Shown: positions 1 through 10,219, counted from the first letter of the stretch. The stretch: 36,614 nt of DNA from an uncultured Pelagibacteraceae bacterium (GCA_902552705.1 CACDHZ010000009.1:1-36614); one strand, 5' to 3'. Notes: a model not told the origin generated them from the sequence alone. Made by a program: numbers and translations.

Positions 1-1
1 T

Positions 2-1420
2 AGTTCAGTAGATATTGGAATTAATCCAGTTGAAATTATTGATGAAAAAAAATTATTAATTAATCTTAAACTAATTTTTCCTAATAAAGATTATAAAGTG
101 GTTCAAAAAAAAATTAAAAAAAAAAAGTTTTTTTATTTTGAAAAAAAAATTTCATCTGAGAATTATGAGAAGATTATGCTCCTTGGAGACAAATCGATTA
201 AATCAGAGGAAAAGCTTACAAGAATATATCCTCAGAGAAATCTCTTTAGCCATATTATAGGCCAAATAGACGATGACAATAATGGTATATCAGGTATAGA
301 AAAATCTTTTGATGGAAGACTAAAAAGAATTAATGATGATCTTAAATTAACAGTAGATACAGATATACAGTTTTTAATAAGAGAAGAATTAATTAAATTT
401 AATTCTATTTTTAACAGTAGGGGTATCGCCGCAATATTAATGAATGTCAATAATGGAGAAATAATTTCAATGGTTTCTTATCCAGATTTTGATCTAAACA
501 AAAGACAAAAAATAGATGATAAAGATTATATTAATAGAGCTACAAAAGGTGTTTATGAATTAGGTTCCGTTTTTAAAACTTTTACAATTGCAGCCGCTTT
601 AGAGGAAAAATTAATAGAGCCACAAACTAAATTTTTAAATTTAGAAAAAAAATTAAAATGTGGAAAAAGTGTAATTTCAGAATATGATGATGAAATTCCC
701 TCTGATTTAACTGTTGAAGAAATCCTAATAAGGTCTGGGAATATTGGTTCAGTTAGAATCGGACAAAAATTAGAAATTAATAAATTAAAAAACTTTTTAA
801 ACAAAATAGGTGTATTAAATAAAATTGATTTTGATATTGAAGAAGTTGGTCAACCAATTCCTTTTAAATGGGGAAAGTGTAAACTTGCAACGGTATCCTT
901 TGGACATGGTATAACAACAACTCCACTTCAATTAGCTAAAGGTTATGCTATTGTTTCAAATGGGGGATTCGAAATCAAACCAACATTAGTAATAGCTGAT
1001 GTGGTAAATAAAAAAGAAAATAAGAGAATTATTGAGAAAGGTATTTCAGAAAAAATAAACCTTATACTAAGAAAAATTGTAACTACTAAAGAAGGAACAG
1101 CAGGATTTGCAAATATAGAAGGTTATGAAGTTGGAGGAAAAACTGGAACAGCACAAAAAACAACTATTGGAGGTTATTCAAAAGCTAAAGTTAATACTTT
1201 TGTAGCAATTTTTCCAACTTCTAAACCAAAATATTCTTTAATTGTTTTAATGGATGAGCCAAAAATATCTAAAGATTATATTTATAATTATAGAAACAAA
1301 AAGGGGTCTTATAAAGGTACGCCTTATAATACAGCAGGATGGACATCAGTTGAGGTTGCAGGCAAAATCATAGAAAAAATTGGACCCATTTTAGCCACAA
1401 AATATATAGAAATTAATTAA
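2..1420 (+). CDS. ftsI: Peptidoglycan D,D-transpeptidase FtsI (PBP3), 5' end missing
   Basis: Septal peptidoglycan cross-linking enzyme (class B PBP) acting at the cytoplasmic membrane in division. The frame is open from base 2, so the gene begins before the window; the GTG at 98 is internal. Visible fragment 472 aa. The N-terminal membrane anchor is missing. The three penicillin-binding motifs are present: SxxK as SVFK (active Ser codon 566-568, fragment residue 189), SxN as SGN (about residue 245) and KTG (about residue 380, in GGKTGTA). The dimerisation-like stretch with RNLFSHIIGQ and GISGIEKSFD lies before the catalytic domain. The stop is followed three bases later by the murE-murF start, so this is the upstream part of the dcw operon. 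The motifs and the gene neighbourhood make the assignment firm; only the amino terminus is unknown. Confidence 0.95.
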   Translation, partial: SSVDIGINPVEIIDEKKLLINLKLIFPNKDYKVVQKKIKKKKFFYFEKKISSENYEKIMLLGDKSIKSEEKLTRIYPQRNLFSHIIGQIDDDNNGISGIEKSFDGRLKRINDDLKLTVDTDIQFLIREELIKFNSIFNSRGIAAILMNVNNGEIISMVSYPDFDLNKRQKIDDKDYINRATKGVYELGSVFKTFTIAAALEEKLIEPQTKFLNLEKKLKCGKSVISEYDDEIPSDLTVEEILIRSGNIGSVRIGQKLEINKLKNFLNKIGVLNKIDFDIEEVGQPIPFKWGKCKLATVSFGHGITTTPLQLAKGYAIVSNGGFEIKPTLVIADVVNKKENKRIIEKGISEKINLILRKIVTTKEGTAGFANIEGYEVGGKTGTAQKTTIGGYSKAKVNTFVAIFPTSKPKYSLIVLMDEPKISKDYIYNYRNKKGSYKGTPYNTAGWTSVEVAGKIIEKIGPILATKYIEIN

Positions 1421-1423
1421 CAG

Positions 1424-4270
1424 ATGTTAATCGGCAATTATTTTCAAAAAATAGATAACAAATATCAAAAGCATTACTTTTCAGGTTTAAGTTTTAATAG
1501 CCTTAAATGCAAAAAAGATAATATTTTTTTTGCAATTAAGGGAAATAGAGTAGATGGAAATAAATTTATAGATGATGCTATTAAAAATGGAGCAAAAACA
1601 ATTGTTTCCAATAATAAATTTACAGGTTTTAAAAAAAAAATACTTTTTTTAAGTTCTAAGAACGTAAGAAAATCTTTATCAGAAATTGCTTATAAAATTT
1701 GTAGAAATAAACCAAAAAATTTAATCGCAGTAACTGGTACAAATGGAAAATCTTCTATTGCAGATTTTTATTTTCAAATTCTAAAATTGAATAAAAAAAA
1801 AGTTGCATCAATCGGAACCCTAGGTATCAATGCATCAAAATTTAAAAAAAATATTTCCAAAACTACTTTAGACCCCATAGAATTAAGTAATTATTTAAAA
1901 AAGATTAAAAAGAATAGAATAGAAAATGTAATACTAGAAGCATCAAGTCATGGTCTTAAACAAAATAGATTAGATGGTTTAAAATTTTCGACAGGAATTT
2001 TTACGAATTTATCTCATGATCATTTAGATTATCATAAAAATTTTGAAGATTACTTTAAATCAAAGATGTATTTATTTGAAAATTTAATGAAAAAAAATTC
2101 AAATATAGTTACAGATATTGAAATTCCTCAGTACCAAAAAATTAAAAGCATTGTCCTTAAAAAAAAATTAAATATTAAAACGGTATCCAATTACAAAAGT
2201 GATTTGAATATAATCTCTCATTTATATTTAGAAGATAAGCAATTAATAAAAATTAAATATAAAAATAAAATCTATACATTTCGTACTGATTTAATAGGAA
2301 AGATACAAATTAAAAATATATTAATGGCAATGTTAGCAGCTGAAAAAAGTGGACTTAACTTTAAACAAATAGTTAATGTCATTAACAAGTTGAAGCCAGT
2401 TAATGGCAGATTAGAAAATATTGGGAGTTTAAAAAATAAATCTAAAATTATACTAGATTATGCGCATACACCTGAGGCACTTAAATTATCTTTGCAAAAT
2501 TTAAAAGAGCAATTTCAAGATAAAAAAATTTCTATAGTTTTTGGGTGTGGTGGAAACAGAGATAAGCTGAAGAGATCTGTTATGGGGAAAATTGCAGATT
2601 TTTATTGTGATAAGATTTACTTGACTGATGACAATCCAAGATTTGAAAGTCCAAAAAAAATAAGATCTTCAATTAAAAAGCAAATTAAAAAATCTAAGTG
2701 TTTTGAAATTCCAAATAGATTCGAAGCTATCAAAAGAGCAATATTCGAACTTAAAACAGGAGAAATTTTAATTGTAGCAGGGAAAGGACATGAAAATATT
2801 CAAGTTTATGGAAAAAAAGAAAAATCTTTTTCTGATAAAAAAGTAATACTTAAAATTATTAAATTAAAAAATAGAAAGCTTTCAACAAATATTAAATTAA
2901 ATATTATAAACGAATTAAGTAAATTAGATAAAATTTCAATTAAAACAAAAATTAAAAACGTTTCTATTAATTCTAAAGAGATAAAAAAAAATGATGTATT
3001 TTTTGCTATAAAAGGAAAAAATAAAAATGGAAATTTATTTACTCGTGAGGCTTTTAAAAAAGGAGCGTCGTTAGCAGTAGTTAATTTTAAAAGTAAAAAA
3101 AAAAAACATATAAGAGTGAAAGATACATTAAATTTTTTGACAGATGCTTCTTTATTGTTAAGAAATATTACTTTCAGCAAGATCATTGCTATTACCGGCA
3201 GTTGTGGCAAAACTTCTTTGAAAGAACTTTTAGGGAGAACATTAAATAAAATTAGCAGCGCTACTTATTCCCAGAAATCATTCAATAATAAATATGGAGT
3301 TCCTTTAAGTTTGTTTAGCTTAAAAAAAGATGATGAATTTGGCGTTTTTGAAGTTGGAATGGATAAAAAAGGCGAAATCGATTACTTATCAAAAATTATC
3401 AAACCATACGTAGGAGTTATTACTAATATCTCTTATGCGCATGCAAAAAATTTTGAAAATATCAAACAAATAGCTTTAGCTAAATCTGAAATTATTAACA
3501 ATATTAAAAGTTTTGGATATCTTGTTTTAAATGCTGATGATGAATTTTATAATTTTCATAAAAAAATTGCACAAAAAAGAAAATTAAAAGTTTGTTCATT
3601 TAGTATGAAAAAGAAAAACTGTGAAATAAATTTAGATTATATAAAAAAAGAAAATTTAAAATATAAAATTTCATTAAATATTAACAGATCAAAAAAATAT
3701 TTTTATTTAAATTCAGATTTTGAAAATGATATAAAAAATTTACTAGCAGCAGTTGCAATTATTTCAATTTTTAAAGATATTACAAAACTTAATCATAATA
3801 TTTTTTATAATCACAAAACTCCTAATGGTCGTGGAGATATTTCAAAAATAAATATGTTTAAGAAAAATTTTTATCTTGTAGATGAAAGTTATAATTCAAA
3901 TCCACTTTCATTAAGATCAGCATTAAAAAATTTTGATAGTTTACCGATTAAAGATACTAAAAAACATTTGATTCTTGGAGATATGCTAGAGTTAGGCAAA
4001 CACTCAATAAAATTGCATAAAGAAGCAAGTAAAGATATTAATAAAACATCAATTAATACAGTTAATGTTGTTGGTAAGTATATAAAAAACACATATAAGA
4101 ATTTAAATGAAACAAAAAAAGGTTTAATTTTAAAAAAAAATTCTCAAATATTTGATTTGATAAAAAATAATATAGAAAACAATGATTATTTAATGATTAA
4201 AGGGTCAAATTCGACAGGACTTAATAAAATAACAAATGTTATAAAAAAAGAAAAAATTTATGCTTTATAG
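1424..4270 (+). CDS. murE-murF: Fused MurE-MurF ligase (meso-DAP adding and D-Ala-D-Ala adding)
   Basis: A single 948-aa frame holds two complete Mur ligases. Residues about 1-480 are MurE (UDP-MurNAc-L-Ala-D-Glu:meso-diaminopimelate ligase): ATP loop GTNGKS at 105-110 and the DDNPR motif at 402-406, which in the family marks meso-DAP rather than lysine specificity. Residues about 485-948 are MurF (UDP-MurNAc-tripeptide:D-Ala-D-Ala ligase): ATP loop GSCGKT at 592-597 and an ESYNSNP motif near 820. A lysine-rich linker joins them with no stop or frameshift. Together they perform successive cytoplasmic steps of pentapeptide synthesis. MurE-MurF fusions are known in Bordetella, so this is rare but not unique. 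The 3' end overlaps mraY by 11 bases, suggesting translational coupling. Confidence 0.95.
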   Translation: MLIGNYFQKIDNKYQKHYFSGLSFNSLKCKKDNIFFAIKGNRVDGNKFIDDAIKNGAKTIVSNNKFTGFKKKILFLSSKNVRKSLSEIAYKICRNKPKNLIAVTGTNGKSSIADFYFQILKLNKKKVASIGTLGINASKFKKNISKTTLDPIELSNYLKKIKKNRIENVILEASSHGLKQNRLDGLKFSTGIFTNLSHDHLDYHKNFEDYFKSKMYLFENLMKKNSNIVTDIEIPQYQKIKSIVLKKKLNIKTVSNYKSDLNIISHLYLEDKQLIKIKYKNKIYTFRTDLIGKIQIKNILMAMLAAEKSGLNFKQIVNVINKLKPVNGRLENIGSLKNKSKIILDYAHTPEALKLSLQNLKEQFQDKKISIVFGCGGNRDKLKRSVMGKIADFYCDKIYLTDDNPRFESPKKIRSSIKKQIKKSKCFEIPNRFEAIKRAIFELKTGEILIVAGKGHENIQVYGKKEKSFSDKKVILKIIKLKNRKLSTNIKLNIINELSKLDKISIKTKIKNVSINSKEIKKNDVFFAIKGKNKNGNLFTREAFKKGASLAVVNFKSKKKKHIRVKDTLNFLTDASLLLRNITFSKIIAITGSCGKTSLKELLGRTLNKISSATYSQKSFNNKYGVPLSLFSLKKDDEFGVFEVGMDKKGEIDYLSKIIKPYVGVITNISYAHAKNFENIKQIALAKSEIINNIKSFGYLVLNADDEFYNFHKKIAQKRKLKVCSFSMKKKNCEINLDYIKKENLKYKISLNINRSKKYFYLNSDFENDIKNLLAAVAIISIFKDITKLNHNIFYNHKTPNGRGDISKINMFKKNFYLVDESYNSNPLSLRSALKNFDSLPIKDTKKHLILGDMLELGKHSIKLHKEASKDINKTSINTVNVVGKYIKNTYKNLNETKKGLILKKNSQIFDLIKNNIENNDYLMIKGSNSTGLNKITNVIKKEKIYAL

Positions 4271-5345
4271 TTTTATTTTAGAATTTATTGATCAATATTC
4301 TTTCCTAAATGTATTTCGATATCTTACTTTTAGAACCGGTTTAGCAATGTTTACATCAATGGTAGTAGTTTTTCTTATTGGTACACCATTTATTAATTTC
4401 TTTTCTACAAAAAAAATTTTAGATCCAATTAGAGAAGATGGTCCCTCAGATCATATAATAAAAAAGATAGGCACCCCAACTATGGGCGGTGTATTAATAT
4501 TAATTGGTTTATTTTCTGGAATACTTTTATGGGGAGATTTATCTAATGTTTATATTTGGTTTTTACTTTTAATAGTTTCTTCTTTTGGCTTGCTTGGAGC
4601 ATATGACGACTACAGCAAAATCAAATTTCAAAATTCTTCTGGTATTTCTTTTAAATTTAAAATTATTTCTCAAATTATAATAGCAATTATTGCCATATTA
4701 ATGTTAAGTCATTTGTCTGAAAATCAAGAGCTAACAAATTTATATTTTCCATTCTTTAAAGAATTAATGATAAATCTTGGTTGGTTTTTTATACCATTTT
4801 CGGTTTTTATAATTGTAGGCTCATCAAATGCAGTAAATTTAACTGATGGACTTGATGGTTTAGCAACAGTTCCAGTCATTCTTGTTGCTGGATGTTTTGC
4901 TTTTATTAGTTACGTAACTGGAAATATAGTTTTTTCAGAGTATTTACAAATATCTTACATTCAAGGGATGGGCGAAGTTTCAGTATTTTGTGGATCAATC
5001 ATTGGTGCTTGTCTTGGTTTTTTATGGTTTAATGCTCCTCCAGCAAAAATATTTATGGGAGACACAGGTTCGTTAGCATTAGGTGGATCATTGGGTGGAA
5101 TTGGAATAATTACTAAGCACGAAATAGTTTTAGCTATAACCGGAGGAGTATTTGTTCTTGAAGCGGTATCCGTTATAGTTCAAGTTTTATCATTTAAATT
5201 AACTGGGAAAAGAGTTTTTAGAATGGCACCTATTCATCATCATTTTGAAAAAAAAGGGTGGGCAGAGTCTACCGTAGTAGTGAGATTTTGGATTATTTCA
5301 ATAATTTTTGCAATGATAGGATTAGCGACATTAAAATTAAGATAA
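4260..5345 (+). CDS. mraY: Phospho-MurNAc-pentapeptide translocase MraY
   Basis: Integral membrane enzyme that transfers phospho-MurNAc-pentapeptide to undecaprenyl phosphate, making lipid I. 361 aa, the usual family length, with about ten hydrophobic segments. Family motifs are visible: DPIREDGP and GTPTMGG after the first membrane segment, the aspartate pair in YDDYSK, NLTDGLDGLA, GDTGSLALGG, and the histidine cluster APIHHHFEKKGW. The start overlaps the last 11 bases of murE-murF and fits the usual amino terminus (NVFRYLTFRT). The stop overlaps the murD start as TAATG. Confidence 0.97.
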   Translation: MLYSFILEFIDQYSFLNVFRYLTFRTGLAMFTSMVVVFLIGTPFINFFSTKKILDPIREDGPSDHIIKKIGTPTMGGVLILIGLFSGILLWGDLSNVYIWFLLLIVSSFGLLGAYDDYSKIKFQNSSGISFKFKIISQIIIAIIAILMLSHLSENQELTNLYFPFFKELMINLGWFFIPFSVFIIVGSSNAVNLTDGLDGLATVPVILVAGCFAFISYVTGNIVFSEYLQISYIQGMGEVSVFCGSIIGACLGFLWFNAPPAKIFMGDTGSLALGGSLGGIGIITKHEIVLAITGGVFVLEAVSVIVQVLSFKLTGKRVFRMAPIHHHFEKKGWAESTVVVRFWIISIIFAMIGLATLKLR

Positions 5346-6655
5346 TGTTAAATAGTAAAAAAATCTTTTCAAAAAAAAAGATATTGATTTATGGACTTGG
5401 AAAAAGTGGTCAATCAGCTTTTAAATTTTTAAATAATAAAAATACACTTTATTTATATGATGATAATAAAATAGAAATAATTAATAAAAAAATTAAAAAA
5501 AGATTAATTAATTATAAACAAATAATAAAAAAAAATTTTGATTACATAATAGTTAGCCCTGGAATTGATATAAACAAATGTATTCTTAGCCAATACTTAA
5601 AAAAAAATTTAAGGAAAATTATTACAGATTTTGATATTTTTTTTAGTTTTTATAATAAAAATAAAATTATCACCATTACTGGTACAAATGGAAAATCTAC
5701 GACGGCTCAAATATTGTATGAAATAATAAAAAAACAAAAAAAAGATGTTAGATTAGTAGGTAATATTGGAAATCCTATTCTTCTTGAGAAAAATATAACA
5801 GATAAGACAATTTTTGTAATAGAAGCATCATCTTATCAATTGTATTATAGCAAGTTATTTAAAACAAATATTTCAGTAATATTAAATATTTCACCAGATC
5901 ACTTGGAACGACATAAAACTTTAGCAAATTACATAAATTCTAAATTTAAATTAATTAAAAATCAAACGAAAAAAGATTTCGCATTCTTAAATACGAATAA
6001 TATCTATATTAAAGATCAATTAAGAAAAAATAAATTTCTTCCTAAAATTATTAAAGTTAATAGAAAAATAACACCTAAAATTTTAAAAAATATAAATAAT
6101 CCATATTTTAAAACAGATGGGAATAAAGAGAATTTATCTTTTGTACTTCAAATAGCAAAAATATTGAAGATTGAAAAAAAATATATATTCAAAGTTTTAA
6201 AAAATTTTGGTGGCCTTAAATATAGACAGCAAATAATCTTTAAGTCTAAAGATTTAACAATTATAAATGACTCTAAAGCTACAAGCTTCTCTTCATCTGC
6301 GAGTATTCTCAAATCATTATCCAATGTTTATTGGATTGTTGGTGGTTTAAAAAAAAAAGGAGATAAATTCTTGCTATCAAAAAATGATTGTAAAAATTTT
6401 AAAGCTTATATTTTTGGAAAAAATAAAAGTTTTTTTAAAAATGAATTAAAAAAAGTAATTGAACTAGAGAGTTTTGAAAATTTGAAACAACTAATTAAAA
6501 AAATTTTTTTTGATATAAATAAAGATAGAAAAAAAAGTGATAAAGTAATACTTTTCAGCCCAGCAGCTGCCTCCTTTGATAATTTTAAGAATTTTGAGGA
6601 AAGAGGAAAATATTTTAATAGTCTTATAAAAACATTTAATTATGCTAAACGATAA
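5345..6655 (+). CDS. murD: UDP-MurNAc-L-Ala:D-Glu ligase MurD
   Basis: Cytoplasmic ATP-dependent ligase adding D-glutamate to UDP-MurNAc-L-alanine. 436 aa from the ATG at 5345, close to the typical 435-450. It shows an amino-terminal nucleotide-binding turn (YGLGKSGQSA), the Mur ligase P-loop GTNGKST, the metal/ATP region NISPDHLERH and a NDSKATS motif in the carboxy-terminal half. An in-frame start at 5258 would overlap mraY by 88 bases and add residues that do not look like MurD. The ATG embedded in TAATG with the mraY stop is the better start. The gene overlaps ftsW by 14 bases. It is very lysine/asparagine rich, as are its neighbours. Confidence 0.95.
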   Translation: MLNSKKIFSKKKILIYGLGKSGQSAFKFLNNKNTLYLYDDNKIEIINKKIKKRLINYKQIIKKNFDYIIVSPGIDINKCILSQYLKKNLRKIITDFDIFFSFYNKNKIITITGTNGKSTTAQILYEIIKKQKKDVRLVGNIGNPILLEKNITDKTIFVIEASSYQLYYSKLFKTNISVILNISPDHLERHKTLANYINSKFKLIKNQTKKDFAFLNTNNIYIKDQLRKNKFLPKIIKVNRKITPKILKNINNPYFKTDGNKENLSFVLQIAKILKIEKKYIFKVLKNFGGLKYRQQIIFKSKDLTIINDSKATSFSSSASILKSLSNVYWIVGGLKKKGDKFLLSKNDCKNFKAYIFGKNKSFFKNELKKVIELESFENLKQLIKKIFFDINKDRKKSDKVILFSPAAASFDNFKNFEERGKYFNSLIKTFNYAKR

Positions 6656-7766
6656 TCTAATTTATAGATTTTATTATGGATGGTGGAAAAATATAGATAA
6701 AACAATTTTTTTTATTATTTTGTTATTATTTAGTTTGGGGCTATTTTTTTCTCTGGCATCAACATCTTTAATTGCATCAGATAAGCTTGAAACGAATACT
6801 TATTTTTTCTTTTTCAAACATTTAGCATATATATTTCTAGGGTTTATAATTTTGATATTTTTCTCTTCTCTTAGTGAAAAAAATCTTTTTAAACTCTCAA
6901 TATTTTTATTTTTTATATCTATAATTTTTTTAGTTTTAGTTCCGATAATTGGAACAGAAGTTAATGGAGCAAAACGTTGGCTTAATTTATTTTTTATTCC
7001 GAGATTTCAACCAATTGAACTTGTAAAACCTTTCACAATAATAATTCTTGCTACTATTTTAAGTAGCGAAAAAAAGATGCATATTTACTATAAATATTTT
7101 TTAAGTTTTTTAACTATTATCCCTGTGTCTTTTTTATTAATGGTGCAGCCAGATATTGGGCAAACATTGTTGATTTTTTTATCTTGGATTACTTTAGTTT
7201 TCATTTCTGGAATAAGTCTTTTTGTTTTTTTAACCTTTTTTAGTATTTCATTATCATCATTAGTTTATATGGTTTTTTATATTTCAAAATTTGAGTATAT
7301 TAAGAAAAGAATTTTTTCATTTTTTAACCCAGATACCGGCACACATGGTGCTCAAGTAGCTAAATCAATTGATGGAATCTCGAGTGGTGGTTTTTTTGGC
7401 AAAGGTATAGGTGAAGGAACATTAAAGTATAGAGGCTCAGAAACACATACTGATTTTATTATTTCAGTAATATCTGAAGAATTTGGAGTAGTTATAATTG
7501 TTTTGATATTAATGATGTTTTTATTTTTTATTTATAGTGTCTTCAAGAGAGTATATTTAGAAGAAAGTGAAAAAGTAAAATTAGTTTTAGTGGGATCAAT
7601 TACTTTAATTGCTGCTCAAGCTTTAATACATGTAGGTGTTAATATTAGATTATTTCCAACTACAGGTATGACATTACCTTTCTTAAGTTACGGCGGCTCA
7701 TCAATTATAGGAGTATCTATTCTTTCTGGTATAATTCTAAATTTGACGAAAAGAAAAATGAGTTAA
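6642..7766 (+). CDS. ftsW: Division protein FtsW, SEDS-family lipid II polymerase
   Basis: Polytopic membrane protein of the SEDS family, which polymerises lipid II at the septum together with FtsI. 374 aa with about ten hydrophobic stretches. Visible family features include NGAKRWLNL followed by QPIELVKP, the GTHGAQVAKS and GGFFGKGIGEG segments of the large periplasmic loop, the EEFG motif, and the carboxy-terminal FLSYGGSS. Its place between murD and murG, and ftsI in the same operon, favour FtsW over the elongation paralogue RodA. The start overlaps the murD end by 14 bases; one base separates the stop from murG. Confidence 0.95.
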   Translation: MLNDNLIYRFYYGWWKNIDKTIFFIILLLFSLGLFFSLASTSLIASDKLETNTYFFFFKHLAYIFLGFIILIFFSSLSEKNLFKLSIFLFFISIIFLVLVPIIGTEVNGAKRWLNLFFIPRFQPIELVKPFTIIILATILSSEKKMHIYYKYFLSFLTIIPVSFLLMVQPDIGQTLLIFLSWITLVFISGISLFVFLTFFSISLSSLVYMVFYISKFEYIKKRIFSFFNPDTGTHGAQVAKSIDGISSGGFFGKGIGEGTLKYRGSETHTDFIISVISEEFGVVIIVLILMMFLFFIYSVFKRVYLEESEKVKLVLVGSITLIAAQALIHVGVNIRLFPTTGMTLPFLSYGGSSIIGVSILSGIILNLTKRKMS

Positions 7767-7767
7767 T

Positions 7768-8835
7768 ATGATAAATCTTTTAATCAGTACTGGTGGTTCA
7801 GGGGGACATGTAATACCTGCAACAATACTTTATGAGCATTTAAAAAAAGATTTTAATATTTCTATATCTTCAGATGAAAGAGGAGTTCGATTTTTAGATA
7901 AGAATAAATTTAAAATTAAAATTATTAATGTCCCCAAGATATCAAAAAATATTTTTTTCTTACCTTTCCAAATTTTTTCAATATTTATTTTGATCATACA
8001 ATCTATATTTTTTTTAAAAAAAAAAAAAATTGAAATAATAATTTCAACGGGGGGATATATGTCTTTACCATTATGTATTGCATCTAGAATTTTGAATATT
8101 AAACTATTTTTATTTGAACCAAATATGGTTTTAGGTAGATCAAATAAGTTATTTATTAGATCATGTAAAAAAATTTTTTGTTATTCCAAAAATGTCAAGA
8201 ATTTTCCAGAAAAATTAAAAAAAATTATTTCTGTCATACCTCCATTATTAAGAAAAGAATTTTATTCAACTAAAGTTAATAATAATTTAAAAGAAGAAAT
8301 TAAATTGTTAATAATTGGTGGCAGTCAAGGAGCTAAGATATTTGATACAATTATTCAAGAGTCAATATTAGAATTATCCAAAAAATATAAGTTAAAAGTT
8401 TTTCATCAAACCAGTTCAAAAAATTTTGATAGTTTAAAAAATTTTTATTTAAAGAACAGTATTAGAAATGAATTGTTTGATTTTAGTGATAATGTCTCTA
8501 AATTCATGAGTATGTCAAATATATGTATAACTAGAGCTGGAGCATCCACATTAGCAGAATTAGTTTTTTTGAATTTAATTCATATAGTTATTCCATTACC
8601 AAGCTCAAAAGATAATCATCAAGTTGAAAATGCGCTATTTTATCAAGGTAAAGGATGTAATTGGATTATTAATCAGAATGAAATTAATAATAAAAACCTT
8701 ACAGATACGCTGGTAAATATAATTGAGAATAAAAGTGAATATTTAAATAAAAAACAAAATATGAAAAATTTTAATTACCAAAATTCATGGAATATTATAA
8801 ATCAAAAAATTATAAATACTATTAATGAAAATTGA
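7768..8835 (+). CDS. murG: Lipid II synthase MurG (GlcNAc transferase)
   Basis: Peripheral membrane GT-B glycosyltransferase that adds GlcNAc from UDP-GlcNAc to lipid I. 355 aa, typical length. The amino-terminal glycine loop is TGGSGGHVIPA (usually GGTGGHxxPA), with a second glycine-rich loop GGSQGA near residue 189. The donor-binding end region has TRAGASTLAE followed by PLPSSKDNHQ. The start lies one base after the ftsW stop and the end overlaps murC by 11 bases. The serine in the first loop is a mild departure from the consensus. Confidence 0.95.
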   Translation: MINLLISTGGSGGHVIPATILYEHLKKDFNISISSDERGVRFLDKNKFKIKIINVPKISKNIFFLPFQIFSIFILIIQSIFFLKKKKIEIIISTGGYMSLPLCIASRILNIKLFLFEPNMVLGRSNKLFIRSCKKIFCYSKNVKNFPEKLKKIISVIPPLLRKEFYSTKVNNNLKEEIKLLIIGGSQGAKIFDTIIQESILELSKKYKLKVFHQTSSKNFDSLKNFYLKNSIRNELFDFSDNVSKFMSMSNICITRAGASTLAELVFLNLIHIVIPLPSSKDNHQVENALFYQGKGCNWIINQNEINNKNLTDTLVNIIENKSEYLNKKQNMKNFNYQNSWNIINQKIINTINEN

Positions 8836-10219
8836 ATTAGCAAAAACTGAAGTTATACACTTTATAGGTATTGGCGGTATCGGTATGAGTGGTCTTTCAT
8901 TAATAATGAGAGGTATGGGTTTTAATGTACAGGGTAGCGATGTAAGTAATAATAAAAATATAGAAAGACTTAAAAAAAATAAGATTAAAGTATCCATTAA
9001 GCATTCAAAAAAAAATATAAAAAAAGCAACTATAATAGTTGTTTCTTCAGCAATTAAAAAAAATAATTTGGAATTACTAGAAGCAAAAAAGAGACATTTG
9101 CCAATTTATAAAAGAGGACAAATGTTAGCTCATATTGTATCTTTAACTAAGAATATTGTCGTTACGGGATCTCATGGAAAAACAACGACTACGTCACTAT
9201 TAGCCTCTATATTTTCTAAAACAAAGTTAGATCCTACAATCATTAATGGTGGAGTTTTAAATTCATTAAATAATTCAGCTAAACTTGGAAAAAGTGATTG
9301 GTGTATTTTAGAGGCGGATGAGTCTGATGGAAGTTTTATTCATGTTCCACCAACATATTCAATAATTACCAATATAGATAGAGAACATATGGATTTCTAT
9401 AAATCTATGGATGATCTAAAGAATTTATTTAAAAAATTTATAAATAAAGTCCCGTCATTTGGAAAATCATTTATATGTATAGATGATAAAAATAATTGTG
9501 AATTATTAAAAAAAATTAAAATAAAAAATTATTATACTTATGGAACAAATAGTAATGCTCAATTCTATATAAAGAATATAAAACAAGAAAAAGAATTTTC
9601 AGAATATGATCTAAATATTAAACTATATGGAAAAAAAAATATTTTAATAAAAAAAGTCAGAATTCCACTTCTGGGTATTCATAATATAAGAAATTCAACA
9701 GCGGCATTAGCTATAGCTTACACAATTGGGATATCAAAAGAAATTATTAAAAAAGGATTAAGAGAATTCAAAGGTGTTCAAAGAAGATTTAACAAAATTT
9801 TTACATATCAAAAAGCAAATTTTTATGATGACTACGCTCATCATCCAACAGAAATTAAAGAAGTTTTAAATGGAGTAAAAGCAGCTTATAAAAATAATGA
9901 AGTAGTTTGTGTATTTCAACCACATAGGATATCCAGATTAAAAGACCTTAAAAAAGAATTTAGTAAATCATTTAAAAAAGCAGATACTGTAATTTTGTGC
10001 CCAGTTTATGCAGCGGGTGAAAAAATTAAATTAGGTTTTAATTATTATAATTTTGCAAAGGAAATTATAAAAAGATCGAAAGTAAAACTATTTATGGTTA
10101 ATAATCAATATCAATTGGCTAAATTTATAAAAAACAATATTCATGGAAAAAAAATAGTTATTGGCATGGGAGCTGGTACCATTTCCACTTGGATGAAGGA
10201 ATTACCAAAATTAATATAA
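8825..10219 (+). CDS. murC: UDP-MurNAc:L-alanine ligase MurC
   Basis: First amino-acid-adding ligase of peptidoglycan precursor synthesis; ATP-dependent and cytoplasmic. 464 aa. The amino-terminal Rossmann turn is FIGIGGIGMSGLS, the P-loop is TGSHGKTTTT, and downstream are EADESDGSF, NIDREHMDFY and the YDDYAHHPTEI motif, all typical of MurC. It starts inside the last 11 bases of murG and ends in a TAATG overlap with murB. A shadow frame on the other strand near 8785-8997 was ignored. Confidence 0.97.
   Translation: MKIELAKTEVIHFIGIGGIGMSGLSLIMRGMGFNVQGSDVSNNKNIERLKKNKIKVSIKHSKKNIKKATIIVVSSAIKKNNLELLEAKKRHLPIYKRGQMLAHIVSLTKNIVVTGSHGKTTTTSLLASIFSKTKLDPTIINGGVLNSLNNSAKLGKSDWCILEADESDGSFIHVPPTYSIITNIDREHMDFYKSMDDLKNLFKKFINKVPSFGKSFICIDDKNNCELLKKIKIKNYYTYGTNSNAQFYIKNIKQEKEFSEYDLNIKLYGKKNILIKKVRIPLLGIHNIRNSTAALAIAYTIGISKEIIKKGLREFKGVQRRFNKIFTYQKANFYDDYAHHPTEIKEVLNGVKAAYKNNEVVCVFQPHRISRLKDLKKEFSKSFKKADTVILCPVYAAGEKIKLGFNYYNFAKEIIKRSKVKLFMVNNQYQLAKFIKNNIHGKKIVIGMGAGTISTWMKELPKLI

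Noticed and set aside
2806..4092. Open frames of 60-150 aa on the strand opposite murE-murF and other genes
   Set aside because: They are mirror images of A-rich coding DNA, with F/L/I/S-rich products, no motifs and no start signals.
5258..5344. Earlier in-frame start for murD
   Set aside because: It would overlap mraY by 88 bases and adds residues unlike MurD; the ATG at 5345 in the TAATG overlap gives normal length.
10189..10218. Earlier in-frame start for murB
   Set aside because: It would overlap murC by 31 bases; the TAATG start at 10219 follows the same pattern as murD and ddl.
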